Source: Tritrichomonas musculus (lineage: Eukaryota > Parabasalia > Tritrichomonadida > Tritrichomonadidae). From it: a stretch of 64,000 nucleotides of DNA. The stretch lies in contig JAPFFF010000004.1 in NCBI GenBank assembly GCA_039105265.1, positions 6,987,501-7,051,500 on the forward strand. Reading direction: 5' to 3'. Below, one piece after another: positions 53,209 through 62,230 of the stretch; positions within the stretch are counted from its first letter, which is position 1, and each line of letters opens with the position of its first letter. The notes under the pieces are model-generated. The model did not search any database and had not been told where the DNA came from. It was given only the letters and a program-made list of their open reading frames with translations. Made by a program: the position numbers and the translations under genes.

Positions 53209-53668
53209 ATAAAAAAAATTTTTTTTGGACAAAAATATTTTTCCACATCACCTCTTTCTAAAAATATTTTTATCTTGATTTGTATTGAAGATTATTCATT
53301 TTGGTTATCACCTATTTGTTTATTGACTTTAGGAGATTAATTATTTTGTATATTTCATATGACAAAAAAAGGAGCTAAAAATAGTTATTTCATTAAAATG
53401 GAGCTAAAAAATTTTGATTTTTACTTTTTCTTCTTTAAATAAAATTGAAAAATCAATAATATTATTTTCATCAGACTTCATATTTTCCTTCTATTGTATA
53501 ATATATTCAAAAAGTTAAATCAGAAAACTACTTTAGATGTTTCTTCCCTTTTATTATTGCAAAAAGTTATGATAAAAAAAAAATTCATTGTTTCTTCCCT
53601 TTTTTATTTTCAAAAAGTTTCTTTTTTAAACAAATTTTTTTTTTTGATCAATAGAAAAGCATTTCATT
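53209..53668. other. Intergenic, nothing seen
   Basis: A+T-rich. TTTCTTCCCTTTT occurs twice (53,538 and 53,592), a short direct repeat with CAAAAAGTT. No gene; the plus frame at 53,494-53,685 is compositional. Confidence 0.4.
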
Positions 53669-53676
53669 TCACTATT
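53669..53676 (+). promoter_or_regulatory. Initiator (Inr) of the membrane-protein gene
   Basis: TCACTATT, a full match to the Inr consensus, 20 bases before the ATG at 53,697. Confidence 0.55.
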
Positions 53677-53696
53677 ATACACTAGACGAAGTATCA

Positions 53697-55121
53697 ATGC
53701 TATTCCATTTTTTACTAATTTCATCTACATCAACGAATTACTTATTGTTCAAATACAAAATATTCAACGTGGCAAATGAATGGTCAAACGAACAAATAAA
53801 AACATTCAATGACAAAACAAGAAAAACCTATGAAACGAATATGAAAGCATGCCAACTGATGTTTGCTGAAGATAAATGCGAATTAATAAATGGATATTTA
53901 AATAGCACAGTTTTTCTCAGGATATCAAAATATGGGGACAATTATTATTCGTATCTTTCAGATGATACTGATTTCATCTTTTTCAACATATATTCTTCAA
54001 CAGCTTCTACTCCACTAAGATTTGATTTTGAAAATAAAAATATAAATGTTTATGTGAAAAGTGTTTCAATGAGCTCATTATTATTAGAGGAAGATAAATT
54101 CTCCTTTATTCAAGAAAATAGTCAAAAAATGTATCAAAAAGTAATGAAAAATTATTATCATTTAGATATTCCTGTGAATGACTATGGTGTACATGATAAA
54201 AGAATAATTCCAAAAGAAATTAAGCAAGTTACTATCAAAGGATACGATCCAAGCTCTGTTCCTTTTCTTTATTTTGAATCATGTGCTCTTACTTTTTCAT
54301 ATCCTTACTCGATAAATAGTTTAATGCTTGTGAGTTCAACCTTATTTTATGATTCAAATGAAATATCAGTTGATTATTTTTATTCTCCGCTGATTACTTA
54401 CTCATCAGGACCAAACAAAATAAAAATCAAAAAACAAGCTACTGCAGTAATGACAGATCAAATAAAAACTAATGCCTCTTCTAGTTTTTATGATATATGC
54501 TATTATAAGGATGGAATAATAATTTCATATGCTGAAAATCCTGATGAATCTGGCTCAAGTTTTGGTACAATGCTACCATTTTCTATTGCTCAACAATTTG
54601 GATTTATTGCGCGAGGTTTACATTTTAATTTTACATGTTATCAAAATAATGAAAATTGCGCTAAATTTAAAACGAATCTTACGATAGTCGATGAATTTCC
54701 TATTCCTACAGTTAATTTACTAGAAGAAAAAGAGAAAATCAAAATAAATATTTTATCATCAAATTTTATCGACAATAACTTCATTATTAATTATGATAAG
54801 AATAAATATGAAATAGAAAGAGTTGATGCCTTAAATACAACTATAACAGAAGAAGAAAGTTACGTATACAAGCCAAAATCCGAAAAACCAAATAACGATG
54901 ACATTGATTCATTATCTTTTACAGAAAATGAAAGTTTGAATGAGCCAAATGATGAACCAAAAGACAATCCACCTAAAAAAGATTCAAATATTGGCTGGAT
55001 TGTGGGAATAGCTGTTTGTGCAGTGGTTATTGTAGCATTAGTGATTATAATCGTAATTTTGGTAATTCGTAATAGAAAGAGCAATCATAAATCAGCTAGT
55101 GCAAAAGAGGGTGAATTATAG
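53697..55121 (+). CDS. Type I membrane protein of unknown function
   Basis: 474 residues. The N-terminus (MLFHFLLISSTSTNYLLF) is a plausible signal peptide. It is followed by a ~400-residue extracellular-type region rich in Tyr, Ser and Asn with several NxS/T sites and cysteines (CQLMFAEDKC, CYQNNENC). An acidic Pro/Asn stalk (SEKPNNDDIDSL, NEPNDEPKDNPPKK) leads to one transmembrane helix (IGWIVGIAVCAVVIVALVII) near 430-455 and a short basic cytoplasmic tail (RNRKSNHKSASAKEGEL). This architecture is common among trichomonad surface proteins. No named domain recognised. Intact, with an Inr just upstream. Confidence 0.8.
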   Translation: MLFHFLLISSTSTNYLLFKYKIFNVANEWSNEQIKTFNDKTRKTYETNMKACQLMFAEDKCELINGYLNSTVFLRISKYGDNYYSYLSDDTDFIFFNIYSSTASTPLRFDFENKNINVYVKSVSMSSLLLEEDKFSFIQENSQKMYQKVMKNYYHLDIPVNDYGVHDKRIIPKEIKQVTIKGYDPSSVPFLYFESCALTFSYPYSINSLMLVSSTLFYDSNEISVDYFYSPLITYSSGPNKIKIKKQATAVMTDQIKTNASSSFYDICYYKDGIIISYAENPDESGSSFGTMLPFSIAQQFGFIARGLHFNFTCYQNNENCAKFKTNLTIVDEFPIPTVNLLEEKEKIKINILSSNFIDNNFIINYDKNKYEIERVDALNTTITEEESYVYKPKSEKPNNDDIDSLSFTENESLNEPNDEPKDNPPKKDSNIGWIVGIAVCAVVIVALVIIIVILVIRNRKSNHKSASAKEGEL

Positions 55122-56190
55122 TTTTTTGGATAATTATTCAGTAAAAATAATTGGACTCATATTTTTCAATGAATTAAAAATCATCATCTGCCAATTCTTT
55201 TAACTTTTTCAGAGCCATTCAAAATTATTGAGACAGTTTTTGAATTTTTACCCAATGGAATTGGAATTGAGAAGACTAAGAATCATGTTTCTGCATGGAC
55301 TGTCGATTGCAGCTGAGAAGGAATTCATGAATGCTATACTTTTATTTCGTGCAAGAGAATGATTTTGCAGAAAAACATTCTCTTAAGATCAATAGTGAAT
55401 AGTTTTGCTGATATCATATTTATTATATTCATTTTTAGATTATATTGGGCTATTAAAATAATTTGCTGAAAGTTCATAATCATTGATTGTTTTATTAAAA
55501 TATCATTTAACATTCACACATTTTCGAAAGAGTGTTCCAATATTGAAAGTTCATAATCATTGATTGTTTTATTAAAATATCATTTAACATTATTATTATT
55601 ATCAATCTTGAAAAATTTTTTTTTTTTTTTTTTTTTTTAATCAACTTATTATGTATACAAACAGAGTGGAAAATTTAAAACGTGCTGAATCAACGGTGTT
55701 GAATATGATTATTGTTTGATAAATTTGAATTAAGAGTAATTTTTGTAATATTTTATTTTTAATAACGAACAAATATCAATTCAATTTTTAAAAGTTTGTC
55801 CATAATTGGTAAGGATTGTTACATTCTATGCTTTCTAATATAAATCTTTTTTATTTATATCATTGTCAATTTCAATATAAAACAAAATTCCTCATTTTAA
55901 GAACATAAATTCCGATTATGCATTCAATTATCGTTTATTACTTTTAAAAAGTTTCAATTGTAATTACGATAGTTGAATGAGAAACCAACTTTTTGAATAA
56001 ATGAAAATAAATATAAAAAAATACAAGACAAGTAAATTTGTACATCAATGACTTTGCACAGTGTTTTTAAGCAATCCATTAATAATAATAATAATAATAA
56101 AAAAATTCAATGATTTTCGTTAATTGTTATAAAAATTAATTACACTTTTCAGTTAATTCTAGGCTTCAGAAAAATTGATCGTAACAGCAC
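55122..56190. other. Intergenic with a short direct repeat
   Basis: A 48-bp segment (GAAAGTTCATAATCATTGAT and following bases) occurs at 55,468-55,515 and again at 55,544-55,591, a 76-bp-spaced duplication. Poly(T) lies at 55,617-55,638 and a (TAA)n run at 56,081-56,100. No gene. Confidence 0.5.
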
Positions 56191-56191
56191 A

Positions 56192-56197
56192 TCATTT
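56192..56197 (+). promoter_or_regulatory. Possible Inr core of the two-domain gene
   Basis: TCATTT matches the Inr core, 19 bases before the ATG at 56,217. Confidence 0.35.
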
Positions 56198-56216
56198 ATT
56201 TAGTTGACAAATAAAA

Positions 56217-57104
56217 ATGAATTTGGAACTATTAACAGCTGAAGTTAGAAATGATGAAGCTCATAAATTCACTTTTACTCGGCCAGTTCAACAATTCATG
56301 GTTGGCTTTTCAAAATTTGTTTTACAATTCAAGCCACCTGATCATCATGTCAAAAAAATCATTGTTGATCTCTCAGATTGCAAAAAGAATAATAATGAAG
56401 TTGTTGTCAAGCCAAACCTCGTGCTAGAAGATACAGGCAAAAAATCTAAGCCAGGAGACATGTTTGTTAATGTTGTTGTATTGGCGTCTGTTGGTGAAGG
56501 AAACCGAAATGTCCAAATGATTGATGGTCTTAAAATCAATGAAGAAAAAGATTTTCCTAGTAATTTCACAACTGTTAGAACAGCTTTATATTCCACATTT
56601 GTTCAGTTTCCAAACGTTGATCATCATTTACAAAAATATTCTTCAATCATTGTCCCATATGTTAAGGAAACAACTTTTAGTCTGAATGGTCAATCAATGA
56701 TCTATGATAAGTCATCATCCCATTGTGGAAAGGTTCAAGGAAGTGTGATAATGTATAATAAAAATGATTCACATATTTTATGCGAAGATTTCGATTCAAG
56801 AAAATATAGAGGAACAGGAACAATTAATTTTGGAAATCCACCCCAAGGATTTGTTCCTGAAAACTATCAAATAGGATGTTTTATTCATGGTTATGAATTA
56901 TCTTATGAGACAGGAGAAGATCATCATTTATTGAAAATAGAAGTGTCTATTGATGTTCAAGATAATAAACTTTTCATCAAAGATGGTTCTGTCTGTGCAA
57001 ATATTAGTTTGAAAGCATTTTTAACTGATAACGGCCAAAACAAATTTGATATCCCTCATAATATTGTTTCTGGATTTGTTGTAGCTTTCAACAATAAAGC
57101 CTAA
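56217..57104 (+). CDS. Beta-rich protein with two related domains, unknown family
   Basis: 295 residues, no signal peptide or membrane segment. The two halves look related. Residues 20-105 carry RPVQQFMVGFSKFVLQFKPP, then DHHVKKIIVDLSD and VNVVVLASVG. Residues 190-290 carry YQIGCFIHGYELSYETGED, then DHHLLKIEVSIDV and ISLKAFLTDNG. A third DHH (NVDHHLQKYS) precedes the second half. The DHH after a hydrophobic strand and before an alternating strand suggests a repeated beta-sandwich. I cannot assign a function; bacterial and fungal proteins with this DHH-strand pattern exist as uncharacterised families. The gene is intact and the ATG at 56,217 is well placed. Confidence 0.75.
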   Translation: MNLELLTAEVRNDEAHKFTFTRPVQQFMVGFSKFVLQFKPPDHHVKKIIVDLSDCKKNNNEVVVKPNLVLEDTGKKSKPGDMFVNVVVLASVGEGNRNVQMIDGLKINEEKDFPSNFTTVRTALYSTFVQFPNVDHHLQKYSSIIVPYVKETTFSLNGQSMIYDKSSSHCGKVQGSVIMYNKNDSHILCEDFDSRKYRGTGTINFGNPPQGFVPENYQIGCFIHGYELSYETGEDHHLLKIEVSIDVQDNKLFIKDGSVCANISLKAFLTDNGQNKFDIPHNIVSGFVVAFNNKA

Positions 57105-57397
57105 TTACTAAAATGCAATTTTTATGATAAGAATTTTTAATGAATTTGGTATTATATAATTTTTGAAGAAAATATACATTTAAAAATTAAAAGTATTAAA
57201 ATAAAAATGCATATAGTAATATTTATATTTGCTAAATCAATATTTTTGAAAAGATATAATAAATGTTTGCCTACCACAAATCCTTTCAAAAAGTTTATTT
57301 CAAATTTTTATTTCATTCAATGTATTGAATAAATAATGATCGTCAGATAGAAACTATTATTATACTATATGTATTTTTATTTTAATACTTTTATTAG
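57105..57397. other. Spacer, nothing seen
   Basis: A+T-rich spacer with no feature. Confidence 0.5.
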
Positions 57398-58565
57398 GTC
57401 CCATTCTTGAGGTAATTTCAGATTGATTAACTTTTAAATATGGAAGACGAAGGATTTTTGTAATAATAGGAAGCATTTTGGTAGTAATTTCCCTTTTATT
57501 AATGATATTTTGTTCAGAAATTGGCGATTTTCTCAAAACAAGTAATCCCGCATTTTATCGCAAAATTGTTTTTATTATTTCAGTAGTCATGGCATTTACT
57601 TCCGTGAACATTGTTCAATCCCCAGCGCGAGTACTATGCTCAGATGTTACCCCGCCCCACCAGCAAGCACTGATGTCGAATATATGTCAAGTATACAACG
57701 AAGTTTCGTCTGTTTTCTCCAATCTTCTTGGTGGGCTGGAGATCTACAAGTATACATGCTTTAAACAAGAACAATTCCTCCTCCTCGTCTCTCTATCGGT
57801 TTCTTTTGTAGCAACAATAATATCCGTTATTTCAGCCCATGAAGATCCGTTAAAAGTTAAACCGCCAAAGGTGAATCCATTCAAACAAATTTGGCTTGCA
57901 TCCAAAAAGATGCCGCGGCCTTTTTATCGAGTCCTTCCTTCTTTCTGCTTCGCTTTCATCGCTACTTATCAATTCCAGGTCGCCTTCTCCGATTTCATTA
58001 CGCCGAAATCATGCACGGCAGCAATGCGGAAGACGCCGGAAGCGAGAAGAACAAGAAGTATCAATACGGAGTCTCATGGTCGATGATGAGCAATGTCATG
58101 AATGACGTAATTCAACTTTTTCACGGTTTTTGTAACCACAAAGTATGTGAAGTGATTGTAATGAAGTGGACGATGGCTATCGGAAACTTTTTGATAGCCG
58201 TAAGTCTGCTGCTCTTCTTCTTCATAACAAACAAGTTCGTGTTTCTGTTGTTCACAGGCTTGATCGTTATTTATATAGCAGTACCTTACGCATTCGTTTC
58301 TATTGTCATCCATTCTAACGACCTCGGAAATAACCTCGGAATTTTGAACTGTTTCGGCGTGCTTGGACGGCAGGTGTCAAACTTGGTCATCGGAATAGGC
58401 GTTGGAAAAGCGGTTAGAAATTCACCTGGTAAAAAAATCGGTTATTCTGCGGTTTTCGGCTTTTTGGCATCTGTTGCATCTTTCTGGGTAATTAAGCCTT
58501 CTGATCAATATGGAAAAATTCAGGATGCTCTTAATGATTTAAATTGTATTTCTGATTTCAAATAA
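57398..58565 (+). pseudogene. Sugar/proton symporter-like (SLC45/GPH, MFS) pseudogene
   Basis: The reading GPILEVISD, stop, LTFKYGRRRIFVIIGSILVV corresponds to the loop 2-3 region of SLC45/sucrose-type major facilitator transporters (SD...KYGRRRPFI). It continues through several membrane segments to about 58,000. There the frame shifts by one, and the rest (EIMHGSNAEDAGSEKN, KYQYGVSWSMMSNVMND, NLVIGIGVGKAV) runs on to the stop at 58,565. The first two transmembrane segments are absent, there is an in-frame stop and one frameshift, so this is a broken, 5'-truncated host gene. The rest is well preserved and richer in G+C than the flanks, so the loss looks recent. No paralogue in the window. Confidence 0.8.
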
Positions 58566-58858
58566 ATTGTTAAAAAAAAGGTGTTATTTGATCTTATTGA
58601 ATGTTGTTGGTACAAAATAATGTATTTTATATATATAAATGGATGAATTATAAAAGTTAGATTTTAAAATTTTTTTTTTATTTTTTTATTTTTTATTGAG
58701 GTAATTAAATGAAATAATTACCTACTTTAACGGTTGACTTATTTTTTTGAATTGAATTTGGGGTTGAAATTATGTTTTTGTTAATGATATCGAAATTATT
58801 TATTTTATATAGTCATCAAAGAAATCCAAAATTTTATTTGGGGGCTTAGATGACTAGT
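58566..58858. other. Convergent spacer
   Basis: A+T-rich with a palindromic GGTAATTA...TAATTACC pair (58,700-58,721). It could be a terminator-like structure between convergent genes. Confidence 0.35.
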
Positions 58859-59608
58859 TTAAAATAAATAATTAGTATATAACATTTGTTCGAAATCTTG
58901 GTTATCGTTGTCATTTTCATTAGTTGTAAAAAACCCATTTCTTTCTTCATTCTCATAGATTTCATCATAATTTAATTCTCCAATGACATCAAAAATATCA
59001 TTATTTTCTTTTTTATGATTCTGTTCTTGGACTTCTCCGATTGGTTCTTCTTGTTCTTTTTGCTCTACTTGTTCTCCTTGTTCTTGATTTTCATTGTTGC
59101 TGTCATTAAGTGTTCCTTTTGGATTGATTTCTTTTTTATTTATATCTTCATTGTCATTTTCATTGTCATTTTCACTAAAGTTAATTATTATTTTTTGACG
59201 TGGACGACGTTTCCAATTGTATACATCATCAATAGTAGTTTGCTTCGTAAATCCTTCACTTTGTCGAAGATGCCACTGTCCCTTGTTTATAATATCAATC
59301 CCTTTGAATTTTTCTGGAATATTAGACCATAATTCTCTTGACATTGGTTTGCTTTCGAATCCATTTTTTCGAAAATTACTATTTACTGAATTATCTTTAA
59401 TACCTAAGACTTTTTGAAGGATATGTGCATTTATGCACAATAAATTGTTTCTATACCAGAAACATCCGTATTTATTAACTGAATTCGGATATTTATCAAC
59501 GTGATTTAAAAAAAGTAAAGCAATATGAGCAATTTTCATTTTATGTTCATTACTAACTCGTTGTATTTCATATTTGATCCTTTCCATTGCGATTTGTTCA
59601 TCATTCAT
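58859..59608 (-). CDS. Initiator-binding-domain (IBD) protein, IBP39-like
   Basis: 249 residues from the ATG at 59,608 (MNDEQIAMERIKYEIQRVSN). Residues 15-120 follow the winged-helix initiator-binding domain of the trichomonad core promoter factor IBP39: helix MKIAHIALLFLNHV, GCFWYRNNLLCINAHILQKV, LGIKDNSVNSNFRKNGF, then ELWSNIPEKF and WHLRQSEGFTK. The domain binds the Inr at transcription start sites, in place of TBP-type recognition. The C-terminal half is an acidic Glu/Asn/Gln-rich stretch (NENQEQGEQVEQKEQEEP), unlike the polymerase-binding domain of IBP39, and may be an activation region. A perfect Inr (TCATTTTT) sits 3 bases upstream of the ATG, which supports this start over longer upstream readings that lack ATG. 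Confidence 0.8.
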   Translation of the reverse strand: MNDEQIAMERIKYEIQRVSNEHKMKIAHIALLFLNHVDKYPNSVNKYGCFWYRNNLLCINAHILQKVLGIKDNSVNSNFRKNGFESKPMSRELWSNIPEKFKGIDIINKGQWHLRQSEGFTKQTTIDDVYNWKRRPRQKIIINFSENDNENDNEDINKKEINPKGTLNDSNNENQEQGEQVEQKEQEEPIGEVQEQNHKKENNDIFDVIGELNYDEIYENEERNGFFTTNENDNDNQDFEQMLYTNYLF

Positions 59609-59611
59609 ATT

Positions 59612-59619
59612 AAAAATGA
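59612..59619 (-). promoter_or_regulatory. Initiator (Inr) of the IBD gene
   Basis: TCATTTTT on the minus strand, 3 bases before the ATG at 59,608. Confidence 0.6.
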
Positions 59620-59849
59620 TGTAATATTCAAAACAATACAAAAAAAGTATACAAAAAAAATAAGTCAATTCAAAATAATTGAATATCACAAAACGTCATA
59701 AAAAAGATAAAATATTCATGGAAAATCAAAATTGAAAATTTGAAATATTTATAAAAATAAAGAATAAAAGCAAAATTTTTATAAAATTTTATATCATTTT
59801 ACAAATTTCCATTTGTACACTTTTAAAAAGTTTAAAAATGATATGTTTC

Positions 59850-59975
59850 AAAAACAAGACAATCAAAAAAATAAGACAATTAAAAAAATAAGACAATCAA
59901 AAAAATAAGACAATCAAAAAAATAAGACAATCAAAAAAATAAGACAATCAAAAAAATAAGACAATCAAAAAAATA
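59850..59975. repeat. 17-bp tandem repeat, interrupted by a transposon
   Basis: About seven copies of AAAAAAATAAGACAATC. The array stops at the TA-flanked element and resumes for one unit at 61,440. A stray related unit (AATAAGACAATAAAAAC) is at 63,424. Confidence 0.9.
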
Positions 59976-61439
59976 TAGTTGGTGGACATAATTATGTTTT
60001 TGGGACATAATCATGTTTGCTCAACTTTTTGAATGGTACACAAAAATAAAACACATTTTTCTCAATACTTTTTAAAAATAATTTGATAATATTATATACT
60101 TTATTAATGTATTTTATGTACATCATTATTTAATTAAATGAGCGATTATATTTGTGATTTATATGAAATTTTGCCATTAATGTAAAAAAAAGTCAAAATG
60201 CTTATTTTATTCTCAATAATTGAAACTTAGGATTTAATAATAATATCATTAATTCATAATCAGTAATGATATAATTTTGTCAGATAATTGATATCTAAAA
60301 ACTTTCATATAAGAAAATTTTGATGCACAAAATAAAGTTAAAAATCATATCACTTTTTTGTTTTTTTCCAATAAAAAATAAAAACTTTTAAATTTTTATT
60401 TAAATATTTGATATAATGCATATAGTATAATGATATTGAAAGAATAAAATTGGCGGTTCTACTCAAGATCTATTACCTTAATGAAAAAGAGTAACTTCTG
60501 AAATAACTTAAAAAGACTTTCAATTTTAGACATTGAGAAATTATTTTCATTATTTTAATAGTTCTTCTATACTTACCTAATATTTATTGATTAATTGCTA
60601 TTTTTAATGCTATTATAATAGAAAAAATAAAAAAGTGAAATTTATATATTTCTTAGAAAAACCTGAAATCTTGATGGGCAACAATGATTTTTAGAGGATT
60701 AATAATATATTTCATTGTATGTGTTATCAAATAATGTAATTCTGAAATCATATCAATTATGCATGAGTGATTTATGAATGATTTTGAATGAAAAAAAGAA
60801 AAATGAAATTTTTCCAAGATTGATTCTTTTTCAACCATATTATTATATTTAATATATTATATGCATCATATAGATGATTAATACTGCATCTAATTTGAAA
60901 TAAAATAAACTCATTTTTAAAAATTAGTAATTTTGTATGAATGATTTTTGTCATATTTTGAAAACACTTTTTCGTTTTATATAATTATTATTTCAATAAA
61001 TTTTTTTCTAAAATATAATATATACATTATATTCTAAAATAATAACTATGTTAGAGCAAATTAAAACAACCTTTTTTTTATGGTAAAAGCATGAAATGTG
61101 ATATGAAATGAGTTTTTTGAGTAGTGAAATGAAAATGAAACCATTTTTTCTAATTATCTATTTTATTTCAATAAATAAAAATGATACATTTTAAATATAG
61201 ATAAAAAGTAAATTATAATTTTTTTTCAAATAATAAAAAAATATTCAGAAATTAAAAATTCGATATCATATTTATGATCAAATTTAGTTTGATAAAAGTG
61301 AATGAAAATCTGGGAATAGAATGTATCCAATATGATATTAATTGTTCTACAATTGTTTTTTTAAAAGTCCAATTTGAATATATAGAAATGATGTGAAAAC
61401 ATAATTATGTCTCCAAAACAGAATTATGTCCACCAACTA
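59976..61439. mobile_element. TA-flanked inverted-repeat element, 1,464 bp, non-autonomous
   Basis: Ends are inverted repeats of about 45 bases (TAGTTGGTGGACATAATTAT at left; complement of CATAATTATGTC, ACAGAATTATGTCCACCAAC at right). TA is duplicated at 59,974-59,975 and 61,440-61,441, and removing the element restores the 17-bp repeat exactly. No transposase; the two ~60-codon minus frames (60,653-60,954) are A+T-rich and unrecognised. Tc1/mariner-type by target site. Confidence 0.8.
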
Positions 61440-61459
61440 TAAGACAATCAAAAAAAAAA

Positions 61460-62230
61460 GGTGGGTGGGGTTTTGTTTGGAATAAAAATTCTTTTATTTG
61501 ATATATTATATTTATAATATAATATTAATTGGAATTATTAATTATTTATAAGTATTTATTCGTTGATCGCAGCTAAATATATGTTTTTATTTTTCAGTTG
61601 TCATTGAATTTTTTTGAATAGGAATAATTGAAAAAATTAAAATAAAATAAAATATGTATTTTTTATTATAATACTCTTGGGTTTTAACTATTTACATACG
61701 CAATTGATCATTTTCTTTTTTGAATGGAATGCTATCTCTTTTCAATTTGAGAATTGGCTAATAAAAGTTTTGATTATTCACTAAAAACTCTTTTTAGAGT
61801 TGCAAAGGATGATTTTTTAAACGATCATTACTTATGATTCATTTTGAAATTTTGAATTTCAAAGAGAGTTTTCTTTTATTTTAATTGTGAATCTAGAAAA
61901 AATATTGGATTCAACAAACATGGATTTTGATCTTTTTTTCTGAAGTTTTAGGCCTTTTGATGTCTTAATATGTGTTTTAAGAAATGAATTTTGGGACTAT
62001 TATCGATTAAACATAAAATTAACAGATGAGATTCTGTTGATTAATTCAAAATTAAGCTCCTTAGGCTTGAATATTTCATTTTATGATAATCTCAAGTAAG
62101 TTTAAAAAAATAGTTTCTTGTATGTTTTCATTTATTTATGTATATTTATAGAATATGAAAATTTACAAATTGAGAAAAGAATCTAATATCTCACAAAATT
62201 TGTGTAATATCATTGAATTATTTAATAATA
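61460..62230 (-). repeat. Dispersed repeat, copy 2 (inverted copy of 18.84-19.62 kb)
   Basis: Reverse-complement match to 18,840-19,620 over the full length, including the segment that is an open frame in copy 1 but interrupted here. It begins directly after the 17-bp repeat remnant, so the copy was inserted beside or into that array. Differences are scattered point changes and short indels. Confidence 0.6.

Noticed and set aside
59609-59689. Hydrophobic N-terminal extension of the IBD protein
   Set aside because: It lacks an ATG and lies across the Inr. The ATG at 59,608 just after the Inr is better.
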